The notes beneath the pieces were generated by a model. It had not been told where the DNA came from. It searched no databases and worked only from the letters and a program-made list of their open reading frames with translations. From positions 19,618,498 through 19,682,497 of the forward strand of contig OU964921.1 in assembly GCA_918807975.1 (NCBI GenBank): a stretch of DNA of 64,000 nucleotides. The letters are read 5' to 3'. The DNA is from Aplidium turbinatum. Its lineage: Eukaryota > Chordata > Ascidiacea > Aplousobranchia > Polyclinidae. Positions 1-10,400 of the stretch are shown here, one piece after another (the first letter of the stretch is position 1; every line of letters begins with the position of its first letter). The translations under genes and the position numbers were made by a program.

Positions 1-270
1 TGTATGAAATGTCTTAGAAAAATTTCTGAAAAATTTCTTTGATAAGACAATTTTTTTTCAATAATGTTCACTTTTAGTACGTAAAAAAACTTTCTTAGAC
101 AATTTTTAATGACGTTAGTTCCAAACTAAAAGAATTAGATAGTTTTCCAAAAAAAAAAAGTTTTTCACTGTATGAAATGGTTTTGAAAAATTTTTTTAAA
201 AAGACAATTTTTTTTCAATAATGTTCACTTTTAGTACGTAACAAAACTTTCTTAGACAATTTTTAATGAC

Positions 271-287
271 GTTCGTTCCAAACTAAA
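271..287 (+). other. CENP-B-box-like element in the GTTCGTT monomer variant
   Basis: In one recurring monomer type the usual GACGTTAGTTCC is GACGTTCGTTCC, giving GTTCGTTCCAAACTAAA here. Against the mammalian CENP-B box core (nTTCGnnnnAnnCGGGn) this keeps TTCG, the central A and the C, but lacks the terminal GGG, so 6 of 9 required positions fit. The same 17-mer recurs wherever this monomer type occurs (for example near 3,415, 8,876, 16,850, 31,505 and 62,193). This is a resemblance only: the site is incomplete, and insects are not known to use mammalian-type CENP-B boxes in general. It may simply be a chance variant spread by HOR copying. Confidence 0.25.
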
Positions 288-828
288 AGAATTAGATAGT
301 TTCGCAAAAAAAAATTATTTTTTACTGTATGAAATGTTTTTGAAAAATTTTTGAAAAATTTTTTTGAAAAGACAATTTTTTTTCAATAATGTTCACTTTT
401 AGTACGTAAATAAACTTTCTTAGACAATTTTTAATGACGTTAGTTCCAAACTAAAAGAATTAGATAGTTTCGCAAAAAAAAATTATTTTTCACTGTATGA
501 AATGTCTTTGAAAAACTTCTGAAAAATTTCTTTGAAAAGACAATTTTTTTTCAATAATGTTCACTTTTAGTACGTAAATAAACTTTCTTAGACAATTTTT
601 AATGACGTTAGTTCCAAACTAAAAGAATTAGATAGTTTCGCAAAAAAAAAATATTTTTCACTGTATGAAATGTCTTAGAAAGATTTCTGAAAAATTTCTT
701 TGAAAAGACAATTTTTTTTCAATAATGTTCACTTTTAGTACGTAAATAAACTTTCTTAGACAATTTTTAATGACGTTAGTTCCAAACTAAAAGAATTAGA
801 TAGATTCGCAAAAAAAAATTATTTTTCA

Positions 829-996
829 CTGTATGAAATGTCTTAGAAAAATTTCTGAAAAATTTCTTTGAAAAGACAATTTTTTTTCAATAATGTTCAC
901 TTTTAGTACGTAAATAAACTTTCTTAGACAATTTTTAATGATGTTAGTTCCAAACTAAAAGAATTAGATAGTTTCGCAAAAAAAAATTATTTTTCA
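829..996 (+). repeat. Representative full-length (168 bp) satellite monomer
   Basis: This unit is close to the array consensus and serves as the type monomer. Reading from CTGTATGAAATG, 842-871 is the variable zone of GAAAAATTT-like words. It is followed by GACAA plus a T8 tract (about 873-888), then CAATAATG and the conserved core at 894-973. The core holds the palindrome TACGTA at 907-912, TTCTTAGACAA, TTTTTAATGA, the GTTCCAAACTA element and GAATTAGATAG. The unit closes with TTTCGC, an A9 tract and TTATTTTTCA. The preceding unit starts at 661 and the next at 997, both exactly 168 bp away. This copy has TGACGTT changed to TGATGTT, a variant shared by several monomers in the array. Three CpG sites are typical of a unit (TACGTA, GACGTT, TTCGCA). 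Confidence 0.95.
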
Positions 997-3144
997 CTGT
1001 ATGAAATGTCTTAGAAAAATTTCTGAAAAATTTTTTTGAAAAGACAATTTTTTTTCAATATTGTTCACTTTTAGTACGTAAAAGAACTTTCTTAGACAAT
1101 TTTTAATGACGATAGTTCCAAACTAAAGGAATTAGATAGTTTCGCAAAAAAAATTTATTTTTCACTGTATGAAATGTCTTGGAAAAACTTTTGAAAAATT
1201 TTTTTGAAAACACAATTTTTTTTCGATAATGTTCACTTTTAGTACGTAAAAAAACTTTCTTAGACAATTTTTAATGACGTTAGTTCCAAACTAAAAGAAT
1301 TAGATAGTTTCGCAAAAAAAAAAAGTTTTTCACTGTATGAAATGTTTTTAAAAAATTTTTTTGAAAAGACAATTTTTTTTCAATAATGTTCACTTTTAGT
1401 ACGTTACAAAACTTCCTTAGACAATTTTTAATGACGTTAGTTCCAAACTAAAAGAATTAGATAGTTTCGCAAAAAAAAATTAATTTTCACTGTATGAAAT
1501 GTCCTTGAAAAATTTTTGAAAAATTTTTTTAAAAAGACAATTTTTTTTCAATAATGTTCACTTTTAGTACGTAAATAAACTTTCTTAGACAATTTTTAAT
1601 GACGTTAGTTCCAAACTAAAAGAATTAGATAGTTTCCCAAAAAAAAATTATTTTTCACGGTATGAAATGTCTTGGAAAAAGTTTTTTGAAAAGACAAGTT
1701 TTTTTCAATGATGTTCACTTTTAGTACGTAACAAAACTTTCTTAGACAATTTTTAATGACGTTAGTTCCAAACTAAAAGAATTAGATAGTTTCGCAAAAA
1801 AAAATTATTTTTTACTGTATGAAATGTCTTAGAAAAATTTTTGAAAAATTTTTTTGAAAAGACAATTTTTTTTCAATAATGTTCACTTTTAGTTCGTAAA
1901 TAAACTTTCTTAGACAATTTTTAATGACGTTAGTTCCAAACTAAAAGAATTAGATAGTTTTGCAAAAAAAATTATTTTTTACTGCATGAAATGTCTTGAA
2001 AAAGTTTTTGAGAAACTTTTGAAAAAGACAATTTTTTTCAATAATGTTCACTTTAGTACGTAAAAAAACTTTCTTAGACAATTTTTAATGACGTTAGTTT
2101 CAAACTAAAAGAATTAGATTGTTTCGCAAAAAAAAATTATTTTTCACTGTATGAAATGTCTTAGAAAAGTTTTTGAAAAATTTTTTTGAAAAGGCAATTT
2201 TTTTTCAATAATGTTCACTTTTAGTACGTAAAAAAACTTTCTTAGACAATTTTTAATGACGTTAGTTCCAAACTAAAAGAATTAGATAGTTTCGCAAAAA
2301 AAAATTATTTTGCACAGTATGAAATGTCTTGGAAAAATTTTTTTGAAAAGACAATTTTTTTTCAATAATGTTCACTTTTAGTACGTAACAAAACTTCCTT
2401 AGATGATTTTTAATGACGTTAGTTCCAAACTAAAAGAATTAGATAGTTTCGCAAAAAAAAATTATTTTTCACTGTATGAAATGTTTTTGAAAAATTTTTG
2501 AAAAATTTTTTTGAAAAGACAATTTTTTTTCAATAATGTTCACTTTTAGTACGTAAATAAACTTTCTTAGACAATTTTTAATGACGTTAGTCCCAAACTA
2601 AAAGAATTAGATAGTTTCGCAAAAAAAAATTATTTTTCACTGTATGAAATGTCTTAGAAAAACTTCTGAAAAATATCTTTGAAAAGACAATTTTTTTTCA
2701 ATAATGTTCACTTTTAGTACGTAAAAAAACTTTCTTAGACAATTTTTAATGACGTTAGTTCCAAACTAAAAGAATTAGATAGTTTCGCAAAAAAAAATTA
2801 TTTTTCACTGTATGAAATGTCTTAGAAAAATTTCTGAAAAATTTCTTTGAAAAGACAATTTTTTTTCAATAATGTTCACTTTTAGTACGTAAATAAACTT
2901 TCTTAGACAATTTTTAATGACGTTAGTTCCAAACTAAAAGAATTAGATAGATTCGCAAAAAAAAATTATTTTTCACTGTATGAAATGTCTCAGAAAAATT
3001 TCTGAAAAATTTCATTGAAAAGACAATTTTTTTTCAATAATGTTCACTTTTAGTACGTTACAAGACTTCCTTAGACAATTTTTAATGACGTTAGTTCCAA
3101 ACTAAAAGAATTAGATAGTTTCGCAAAAAAAAATTAATTTTCAC

Positions 3145-4801
3145 TGTATGAAATGTCTTAGAAAAATTTCTGAAAAATTTCTTTGATAAGACAATTTTTT
3201 TTCAATAATGTTCACTTTTAGTACGTAAAAAAACTTTCTTAGACAATTTTTAATGACGTTAGTTCCAAACTAAAAGAATTAGATAGTTTTCCAAAAAAAA
3301 AAAGTTTTTCACTGTATGAAATGGTTTTGAAAAATTTTTTTAAAAAGACAATTTTTTTTCAATAATGTTCACTTTTAGTACGTAACAAAACTTTCTTAGA
3401 CAATTTTTAATGACGTTCGTTCCAAACTAAAAGAATTAGATAGTTTCGCAAAAAAAAATTATTTTTTACTGTATGAAATGTTTTTGAAAAACTTTTGAAA
3501 AATTTTTTTGAAAAGACAATTTTTTTTCAATAATGTTCACTTTTAGTACGTAAATAAACTTTCTTAGACAATTTTTAATGACGTTAGTTCCAAACTAAAA
3601 GAATTAGATAGTTTCGCAAAAAAAAATTATTTTTCACTGTATGAAATGTCTTTGAAAAACTTCTGAAAAATTTCTTTGAAAAGACAATTTTTTTTCAATA
3701 ATGTTCACTTTTAGTACGTAAATAAACTTTCTTAGACAATTTTTAATGACGTTAGTTCCAAACTAAAAGAATTAGATAGTTTCGCAAAAAAAAAATATTT
3801 TTCACTGTATGAAATGTCTTAGAAAAATTTCTGAAAAATTTCTTTGAAAAGACAATTTTTTTTCAATAATGTTCACTTTTAGTACGTAAATAAACTTTCT
3901 TAGACAATTTTTAATGACGTTAGTTCCAAACTAAAAGAATTAGATAGATTCGCAAAAAAAAATTATTTTTCACTGTATGAAATGTCTTAGAAAAATTTCT
4001 GAATAATTTCTTTGAAAAGACAATTTTTTTTCAATAATGTTCACTTTTAGTACGTAAATAAACTTTCTTAGACAATTTTTAATGATGTTAGTTCCAAACT
4101 AAAAGAATTAGATAGTTTCGCAAAAAAAAATTATTTTTCACTGTATGAAATGTCTTAGAAAAATTTCTGAAAAATTTCTTTGAAAAGACAATTTTTTTTC
4201 AATATTGTTCACTTTTAGTACGTAAAAGAACTTTCTTAGACAATTTTTAATGACGATAGTTCCAAACTAAAGGAATTAGATAGTTTCGCAAAAAAAATTT
4301 ATTTTTCACTGTATGAAATGTCTTGGAAAAACTTTTGAAAAATTTTTTTGAAAACACAATTTTTTTTCGATAATGTTCACTTTTAGTACGTAAAAAAACT
4401 TTCTTAGACAATTTTTAATGACGTTAGTTCCAAACTAAAAGAATTAGATAGTTTTGCAAAAAAAAAAGTTTTTCACTGTATGAAATGTTTTTAAAAAATT
4501 TTTTTGAAAAGACAATTTTTTTTCAATAATGTTCACTTTTAGTACGTTACAAAACTTCCTTAGACAATTTTTAATGACGTTAGTTCCAAACTAAAAGAAT
4601 TAGATAGTTTCGCAAAAAAAAATTAATTTTCACTGTATGAAATGTCCTTGAAAAATTTTTGAAAAATTTTTTTAAAAAGACAATTTTTTTTCAATAATGT
4701 TCACTTTTAGTACGTAAATAAACTTTCTTAGACAATTTTTAATGACGTTAGTTCCAAACTAAAAGAATTAGATAGTTTCGCAAAAAAAAATTAATTTTCA
4801 C
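3145..4801 (+). repeat. Partial second copy of the 3,144-bp HOR
   Basis: The first ten or so monomers of 1-3144 recur here in the same order at an offset of 3,144 bp, including the CGATAGTTCC variant near 4,253 and the GTTACAAAACTTCC variant near 4,545. Scattered single-base differences are visible (for example GAATAATTTC near 4,001). The correspondence ends near 4,774, where the first copy continues with TTTCCCAAAA and the ACGGTATG monomer while this copy has TTTCGCAAAA and TTAATTTTCAC and returns at once to a GATAAG monomer at 4,802. That is an in-register jump, as expected from unequal exchange between HOR copies. Confidence 0.8.
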
Positions 4802-7800
4802 TGTATGAAATGTCTTAGAAAAATTTCTGAAAAATTTCTTTGATAAGACAATTTTTTTTCAATAATGTTCACTTTTAGTACGTAAAAAAACTTTCTTAGA
4901 CAATTTTTAATGACGTTAGTTCCAAACTAAAAGAATTAGATAGTTTTCCAAAAAAAAAAAGTTTTTCACTGTATGAAATGGTTTTGAAAAATTTTTTTGA
5001 AAAGACAATTTTTTTTCAATAATGTTCACTTTTAGTTCGTAAATAAACTTTCTTAGACAATTTTTAATGACGTTAGTTCCAAACTAAAAGAATTAGAGAG
5101 TTTTGCAAAAAAAATTATTTTTTACTGCATGAAATGTCTTGAAAAAGTTTTTGAGAAACTTTTGAAAAAGACAATTTTTTTCAATAATGTTCACTTTAGT
5201 ACGTAAAAAAACTTTCTTAGACAATTTTTAATGACGTTAGTTTCAAACTAAAAGAATTAGATTGTTTCGCAAAAAAAAATTATTTTTCACTGTATGAAAT
5301 GTCTTAGAAAAGTTTTTGAAAAATTTTTTTGAAAAGGCAATTTTTTTTTAATAATGTTCACTTTTAGTACGTAAAAAAACTTTCTTAGACAATTTTTAAT
5401 GACGTTAGTTCCAAACTAAAAGAATTAGATAGTTTCGCAAAAAAAAATTATTTTGCACAGTATGAAATGTCTTGGAAAAATTTTTTTCAAAAGACAATTT
5501 TTTTTCAATAATGTTCACTTTTAGTACGTAACAAAACTTCCTTAGATGATTTTTAATGACGTTAGTTCCAAACTAAAAGAATTAGATAGTTTCGCAAAAA
5601 AAAATTATTTTTCACTGTATGAAATGTCTTAGAAAAAATTTTGAAAAATTTGTTTGAAAACACAATTTTTTTTCGATAATGTTCACTTTTAGTACGTAAA
5701 AAAACTTTCTTAGACAATTTTTAATGACGTTAGTTCCAAACAAAAAGAATTAGATAGTTTCGCAAAAAAAAATTATTTTTCACTGTATGAAATGTCTTGG
5801 AAAAATTTTTTTAAAAAGACATGTTTTTTTTTCAATAATGTTCACTTTTAGTACGTAAAAAAACTTTCTTAGACAATTTTTAATGACGTTAGTTCCAAAC
5901 TAAAAGAATTAGATAGTTTCGCAAAAAAAAATTAATTTTCACTGTATGAAATGTCTTAGAAAAATTTCTGAAAAATTTCTTTGATAAGACAACTTTTTTT
6001 CAATAATGTTCACTTTTAGTACGTAAAAAAACTTTCTTAGACAATTTTTAATGACGTTAGTTCCAAACTAAAAGAATTAGATAGTTTTCCAAAAAAAAAA
6101 AGTTTTTCACTGTATGAAATGGTTTTGAAAAATTTTTTTAAAAAGACAATTTTTTTTCAATAATGTTCACTTTTAGTACGTAACAAAACTTTCTTAGACA
6201 ATTTTTAATGACGTTCGTTCCAAACTAAAAAAATTAGATAGTTTCGCAAAAAAAAATTATTTTTTACTTAATGAAATGTTTTTGAAAAATTTTTGAAAAA
6301 TTTTTTTGAAAAGACAATTTTTTTTCAATAATGTTCACTTTTAGTACGTAAATAAACTTTCTTAGACAATTTTTAATGACGTTAGTTCCAAACTAAAAGA
6401 ATTAGATAGTTTCGCAAAAAAAATTATTTTTCACTGTATGAAATGTCTTAGAAAAACTTCTGAAAAATTTTTTGAAAAGACAATTTTTTTTCAATAATGT
6501 TCACTTTTAGTACGTAAATAAACTTTCTTAGACAATTTTTAATGACGTTAGTTCCAAACTAAAAGAATTAGATAGTTTCGCAAAAAAAAATTATTTTTCA
6601 CTGTATGAAATGTCTTAGAAAAATTTCTGAAAAATTTCTTTGAAAAGACAATTTTTTTTCAATAATGTTCACTTTTAGTACGTAAATAAACTTTCTTAGA
6701 CAATTTTTAATGATGTTAGTTCCAAACTAAAAGAATTAGATAGTTTCGCAAAAAAAAATTATTTTTCACTGTATGAAATGTCTTAGAAAAATTTCTGAAA
6801 AATTTCTTTGAAAAGACAATTTTTTTTCAATAATGTTCACTTTTAGTACGTAAATAAACTTTCTTAGACAATTTTTAATGACGTTAGTTCCAAACTAAAA
6901 GAATTAGATAGTTTCGCAAAAAAAAATTATTTTTCACTGTATGAAATGTCTTAGAAAAACTTCTGAAAAATTTTTTGAAAAGACAATTTTTTTTCAATAA
7001 TGTTCACTTTTAGTACGTAAATAAACTTTCTTAGACAATTTTTAATGACGTTAGTTCCAAACTAAAAGAATTAGATAGTTTCGCAAAAAAAAATTATTTT
7101 TCACTGTATGAAATGTCTTAGAAAAATTTCTGAAAAATTTCTTTGAAAAGACAATTTTTTTTCAATAATGTTCACTTTTAGTACGTAAATAAACTTTCTT
7201 AGACAATTTTTAATGATGTTTGTTCCAAACTAAAAGAATTAGATAGTTTCGCAAAAAAAAATTATTTTTCACTGTATGAAATGTCTTAGAAAAATTTCTG
7301 AAAAATTTCTTTGAAAAGACAATTTTTTTTCAATAATGTTCACTTTTAGTACGTAAAAAAACTTTCTTAGACAATTTTTAATGACGTTAGTTCCAAACTA
7401 AAGGAATTGGATAGTTTCGCAAAAAAAAATTATTTTTCACTGTATGAAATGTCTTAGAAAAATTTCTGAAAAATTTCTTTGAAAAGACAATTTTTTTTCA
7501 ATAATGTTCACTTTTAGTACGTAAATAAACTTTCTTAGACAATTTTTAATGATGTTAGTTCCAAACTAAAAGAATTAGATAGTTTCGCAAAAAAAGATTT
7601 ATTTTCACTGTATGAAATGTCTTAGAAAAATTTCTGAAAAATTTCTTTGAAAAGACAATTTTTTTTCAATAATGTTCACTTTTAGTACGTAAATAAACTT
7701 TCTTAGACAATTTTTAATGACGTTAGTTCCAAACTAAAAGAATTAGATAGATTCGCAAAAAAAAATTATTTTTCACTGTATGAAATGTCTTAGAAAAATT

Positions 7801-8605
7801 TCTGAAAAATTTCTTTGAAAAGACAATTTTTTTTCAATAATGTTCACTTTTAGTACGTAAATAAACTTTCTTAGACAATTTTTAATGATGTTAGTTCCAA
7901 ACTAAAAGAATTAGATAGTTTCGCAAAAAAAAATTATTTTTCACTGTATGAAATGTCTTAGAAAAATTTCGGAAAAATTTCTTTGAAAAGACAATTTTTT
8001 TTCAATATTGTTCACTTTTAGTACGTAAAAGAACTTTCTTAGACAATTTTTAATGACGATAGTTCCAAACTAAAGGAATTAGATAGTTTCGCAAAAAAAA
8101 ATTATTTTTCACTGTATGAAATGTCTTAGAAAAACTTTTGAAAAATTTTTTTGAAAACACAATTTTTTTTCGATAATGTTCACTTTTAGTACGTAAAAAA
8201 ACTTTCTTAGACAATTTTTAATGACGTTAGTTCCAAACTAAAAGAATTAGATAGTTTTGCAAAAAAAAAAATTTTTCACTGTATGAAATGTTTTTAAAAA
8301 ATTTTTTTGAAAAGACAATTTTTTTTCAATAATGTTCACTTTTAGTACGTTACAAAACTTCCTTAGACAATTTTTAATGACGTTAGTTCCAAACTAAAAG
8401 AATTAGATAGTTTCGCAAAAAAAAATTATTTTTCACTGTATGAAATGTCCTTGAAAAATTTTTGAAAAAAATTTTTTGAAAAGACAATTTTTTTTCAATA
8501 ATGTTCACTTTTAGTACGTAAATAAACTTTCTTAGACAATTTTTAATGACGTTAGTTCCAAACTAAAAGAATTAGATAGTTTCGCAAAAAAAAATTAATT
8601 TTCAC
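4802..8605 (+). repeat. Mosaic satellite segment with hybrid monomers and a run of 168-bp units
   Basis: This stretch contains only satellite monomers. It opens with GATAAG monomers at 4,802 and 5,943. Between them, near 4,975-5,040, a monomer starts as the ATGGTTTTG type but carries the AGTTCGTAAAT right half of another type, so it is a recombinant monomer. The order CTGCATG, AAGGCAA, GCACAGTATG, GTTTGAAAACAC, GACATG follows, as at 1,983 onward but ending differently. From about 6,440 to 8,440 most units are CTTAGAAAAATTTCTG or CTTAGAAAAACTTCTG forms, with TGATGTT alternating with TGACGTT. This is a locally homogenised subarray. No gene is present. Confidence 0.85.
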
Positions 8606-10064
8606 TGTGTGAAATGTCTTAGAAAAATTTCTGAAAAATTTCTTTGATAAGACAATTTTTTTTCAATAATGTTCACTTTTAGTACGTAAAAAAACTTTCT
8701 TAGACAATTTTTAATGACGTTAGTTCCAAACTAAAAGAATTAGATAGTTTTCCAAAAAAAAAAAGTTTTTCACTGTATGAAATGGTTTTGAAAAATTTTT
8801 TTAAAAAGATAATTTTTTTTCAATAATGTTCACTTTTAGTACGTAACAAAACTTTCTTAGACAATTTTTAATGACGTTCGTTCCAAACTAAAAGAATTAG
8901 ATAGTTTCGCAAAAAAAAATTATTTTTTACTGTATGAAATGTCTTAGAAAAACTTCTGAAAAATTTCTTTGAAAAGACAATTTTTTTTCAATAATGTTCA
9001 CTTTTAGTACGTAAATAAACTTTCTTAGACAATTTTTAATGACGTTAGTTCCAAACTAAAAGAATTAGATAGTTTCGCAAAAAAAAATTATTTTTCACTG
9101 TATGAAATGTCTTGGAAAAAGTTTTTTGAAAAGACAAGTTTTTTTCAATGATGTTCACTTTTAGTACGTAACAAAACTTTCTTAGACAATTTTTAATGAC
9201 GTTAGTTCCAAACTAAAAGAATTAGATAGTTTCCTAAAAAAAAATTATTTTTTACTGTATGAAATGTCTTAGAAAAATTTTTGAAAAATTTTTTTGAAAA
9301 GACAATTTTTTTTCAATAATGTTCACTTTTAGTTCGTAAATAAACTTTCTTAGACAATTTTTAATGACGTTAGTTCCAAACTAAAAGAATTAGAGAGTTT
9401 CGCAAAAAAAAATTATTTTGCACAGTATGAAATGTCTTGGAAAAATTTTTTTGAAAAGACAATTTTTTTTCAATAATGTTCACTTTTAGTTCGTAACAAA
9501 ACTTCCTTAGATGATTTTTAATGACGTTAGTTCCAAACTAAAAGAATTAGATAGTTTCGCAAAAAAAAATTATTTTTCACTGTATGAAATGTCTTAGAAA
9601 AAATTTTGAAAAATTTGTTTGAAAACACAATTTTTTTTCGATAATGTTCACTTTTAGTACGTAAAAAACTTTCTTAGACAATTTTTAATGACGTTAGTTC
9701 CAAACAAAAAGAATTAGATAGTTTCGCAAAAAAAAATTATTTTTCACTGTATGAAATGTCTTGGAAAATTTTTTTAAAAAGACATGTTTTTTTTTCAATA
9801 ATGTTCACTTTTAGTACGTAAAAAAACTTTCTTAGACAATTTTTAATGACGTTAGTTCCAAACAAAAAGAATTAGATAGTTTCGCAAAAAAAAATTATTT
9901 TTCACTGTATGAAATGTCTTGGAAAAATTTTTTTAAAAAGACATGTTTTTTTTTCAATAATGTTCACTTTTAGTACGTAAAAAAACTTTCTTAGACAATT
10001 TTTAATGACGTTAGTTCCAAACTAAAAGAATTAGATAGTTTCGCAAAAAAAAATTATTTTTCAC
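8606..10064 (+). repeat. Block Q, copy 1 (about 1.46 kb)
   Basis: Starts with a GATAAGACAATT monomer whose start reads TGTGTG instead of TGTATG. It then runs through the GATAATTTT variant of the ATGGTTTTG monomer, the CTTCTG monomer, CTTGGAAAAAG with AAGACAAG and CAATGATG, TTTCCTAAAA, AGTTCG followed by GAGAGTTTCGC, GCACAGTATG with TTAGATGATTTTT, GTTTGAAAACAC with CCAAACAAAAAG, and the GACATG monomer. The later Q copies show the same order. This copy lacks the double-ATTTTTG monomer present elsewhere but has two GACATG monomers in a row (near 9,780 and 9,930), so one monomer was lost and another duplicated. Confidence 0.8.
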
Positions 10065-10400
10065 TGTATGAAATGTCTTAGAAAAACTTCTGAAAAATTT
10101 CTTTGATAAGACAACTTTTTTTCAATAATGTTCACTTTTAGTACGTAAATAAACTTTCTTAGACAATTTTTAATGACGTTAGTTCCAAACTAAAAGAATT
10201 AGATAGTTTCGCAAAAAAAAATTATTTTTCACTGTATGAAATGTCTTAGAAAAACTTCTGAAAAATTTCTTTGAAAAGACAATTTTTTTTCAATAATGTT
10301 CACTTTTAGTACGTAAATAAACTTTCTTAGACAATTTTTAATGACGTTAGTTCCAAACTAAAAGAATTAGATAGTTTCGCAAAAAAAAATTATTTTTCAC
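10065..10400 (+). repeat. Two transitional satellite monomers
   Basis: Two 168-bp monomers (starts 10,065 and 10,233). The first is a hybrid, with CTTAGAAAAACTTCTG on its left and GATAAGACAAC on its right. It joins block Q to the 1,534-bp tandem pair that follows. Nothing other than satellite is seen here. Confidence 0.8.

Larger units (their letters stand above)
1..3144 (+). repeat. Higher-order repeat of 3,144 bp, 19 monomers
   Basis: Monomer starts (TGTATG or its variant) fall at 1, 169, 326, 494, 662, 830, 998, 1166, 1334, 1491, 1659, 1816, 1983, 2148, 2316, 2473, 2641, 2809 and 2977. The next GATAAG-type monomer is at 3145. The unit therefore holds 19 monomers averaging 165.5 bp, mixing 168-bp and 157-bp forms. 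Diagnostic members are the GATAAGACAA monomer (1), the ATGGTTTTG monomer with ACAAAAC and GTTCGTT (169), the AATATTGTTC monomer with CGATAGTTCC (998), the CACAATTTTTTTTCGATAATG monomer (1166), the ACGGTATG monomer (1659), the CTGCATG monomer (1983) and the AAGGCAA monomer (2148). The first half is copied again at 3145. Window start need not be the unit start. Confidence 0.85.
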
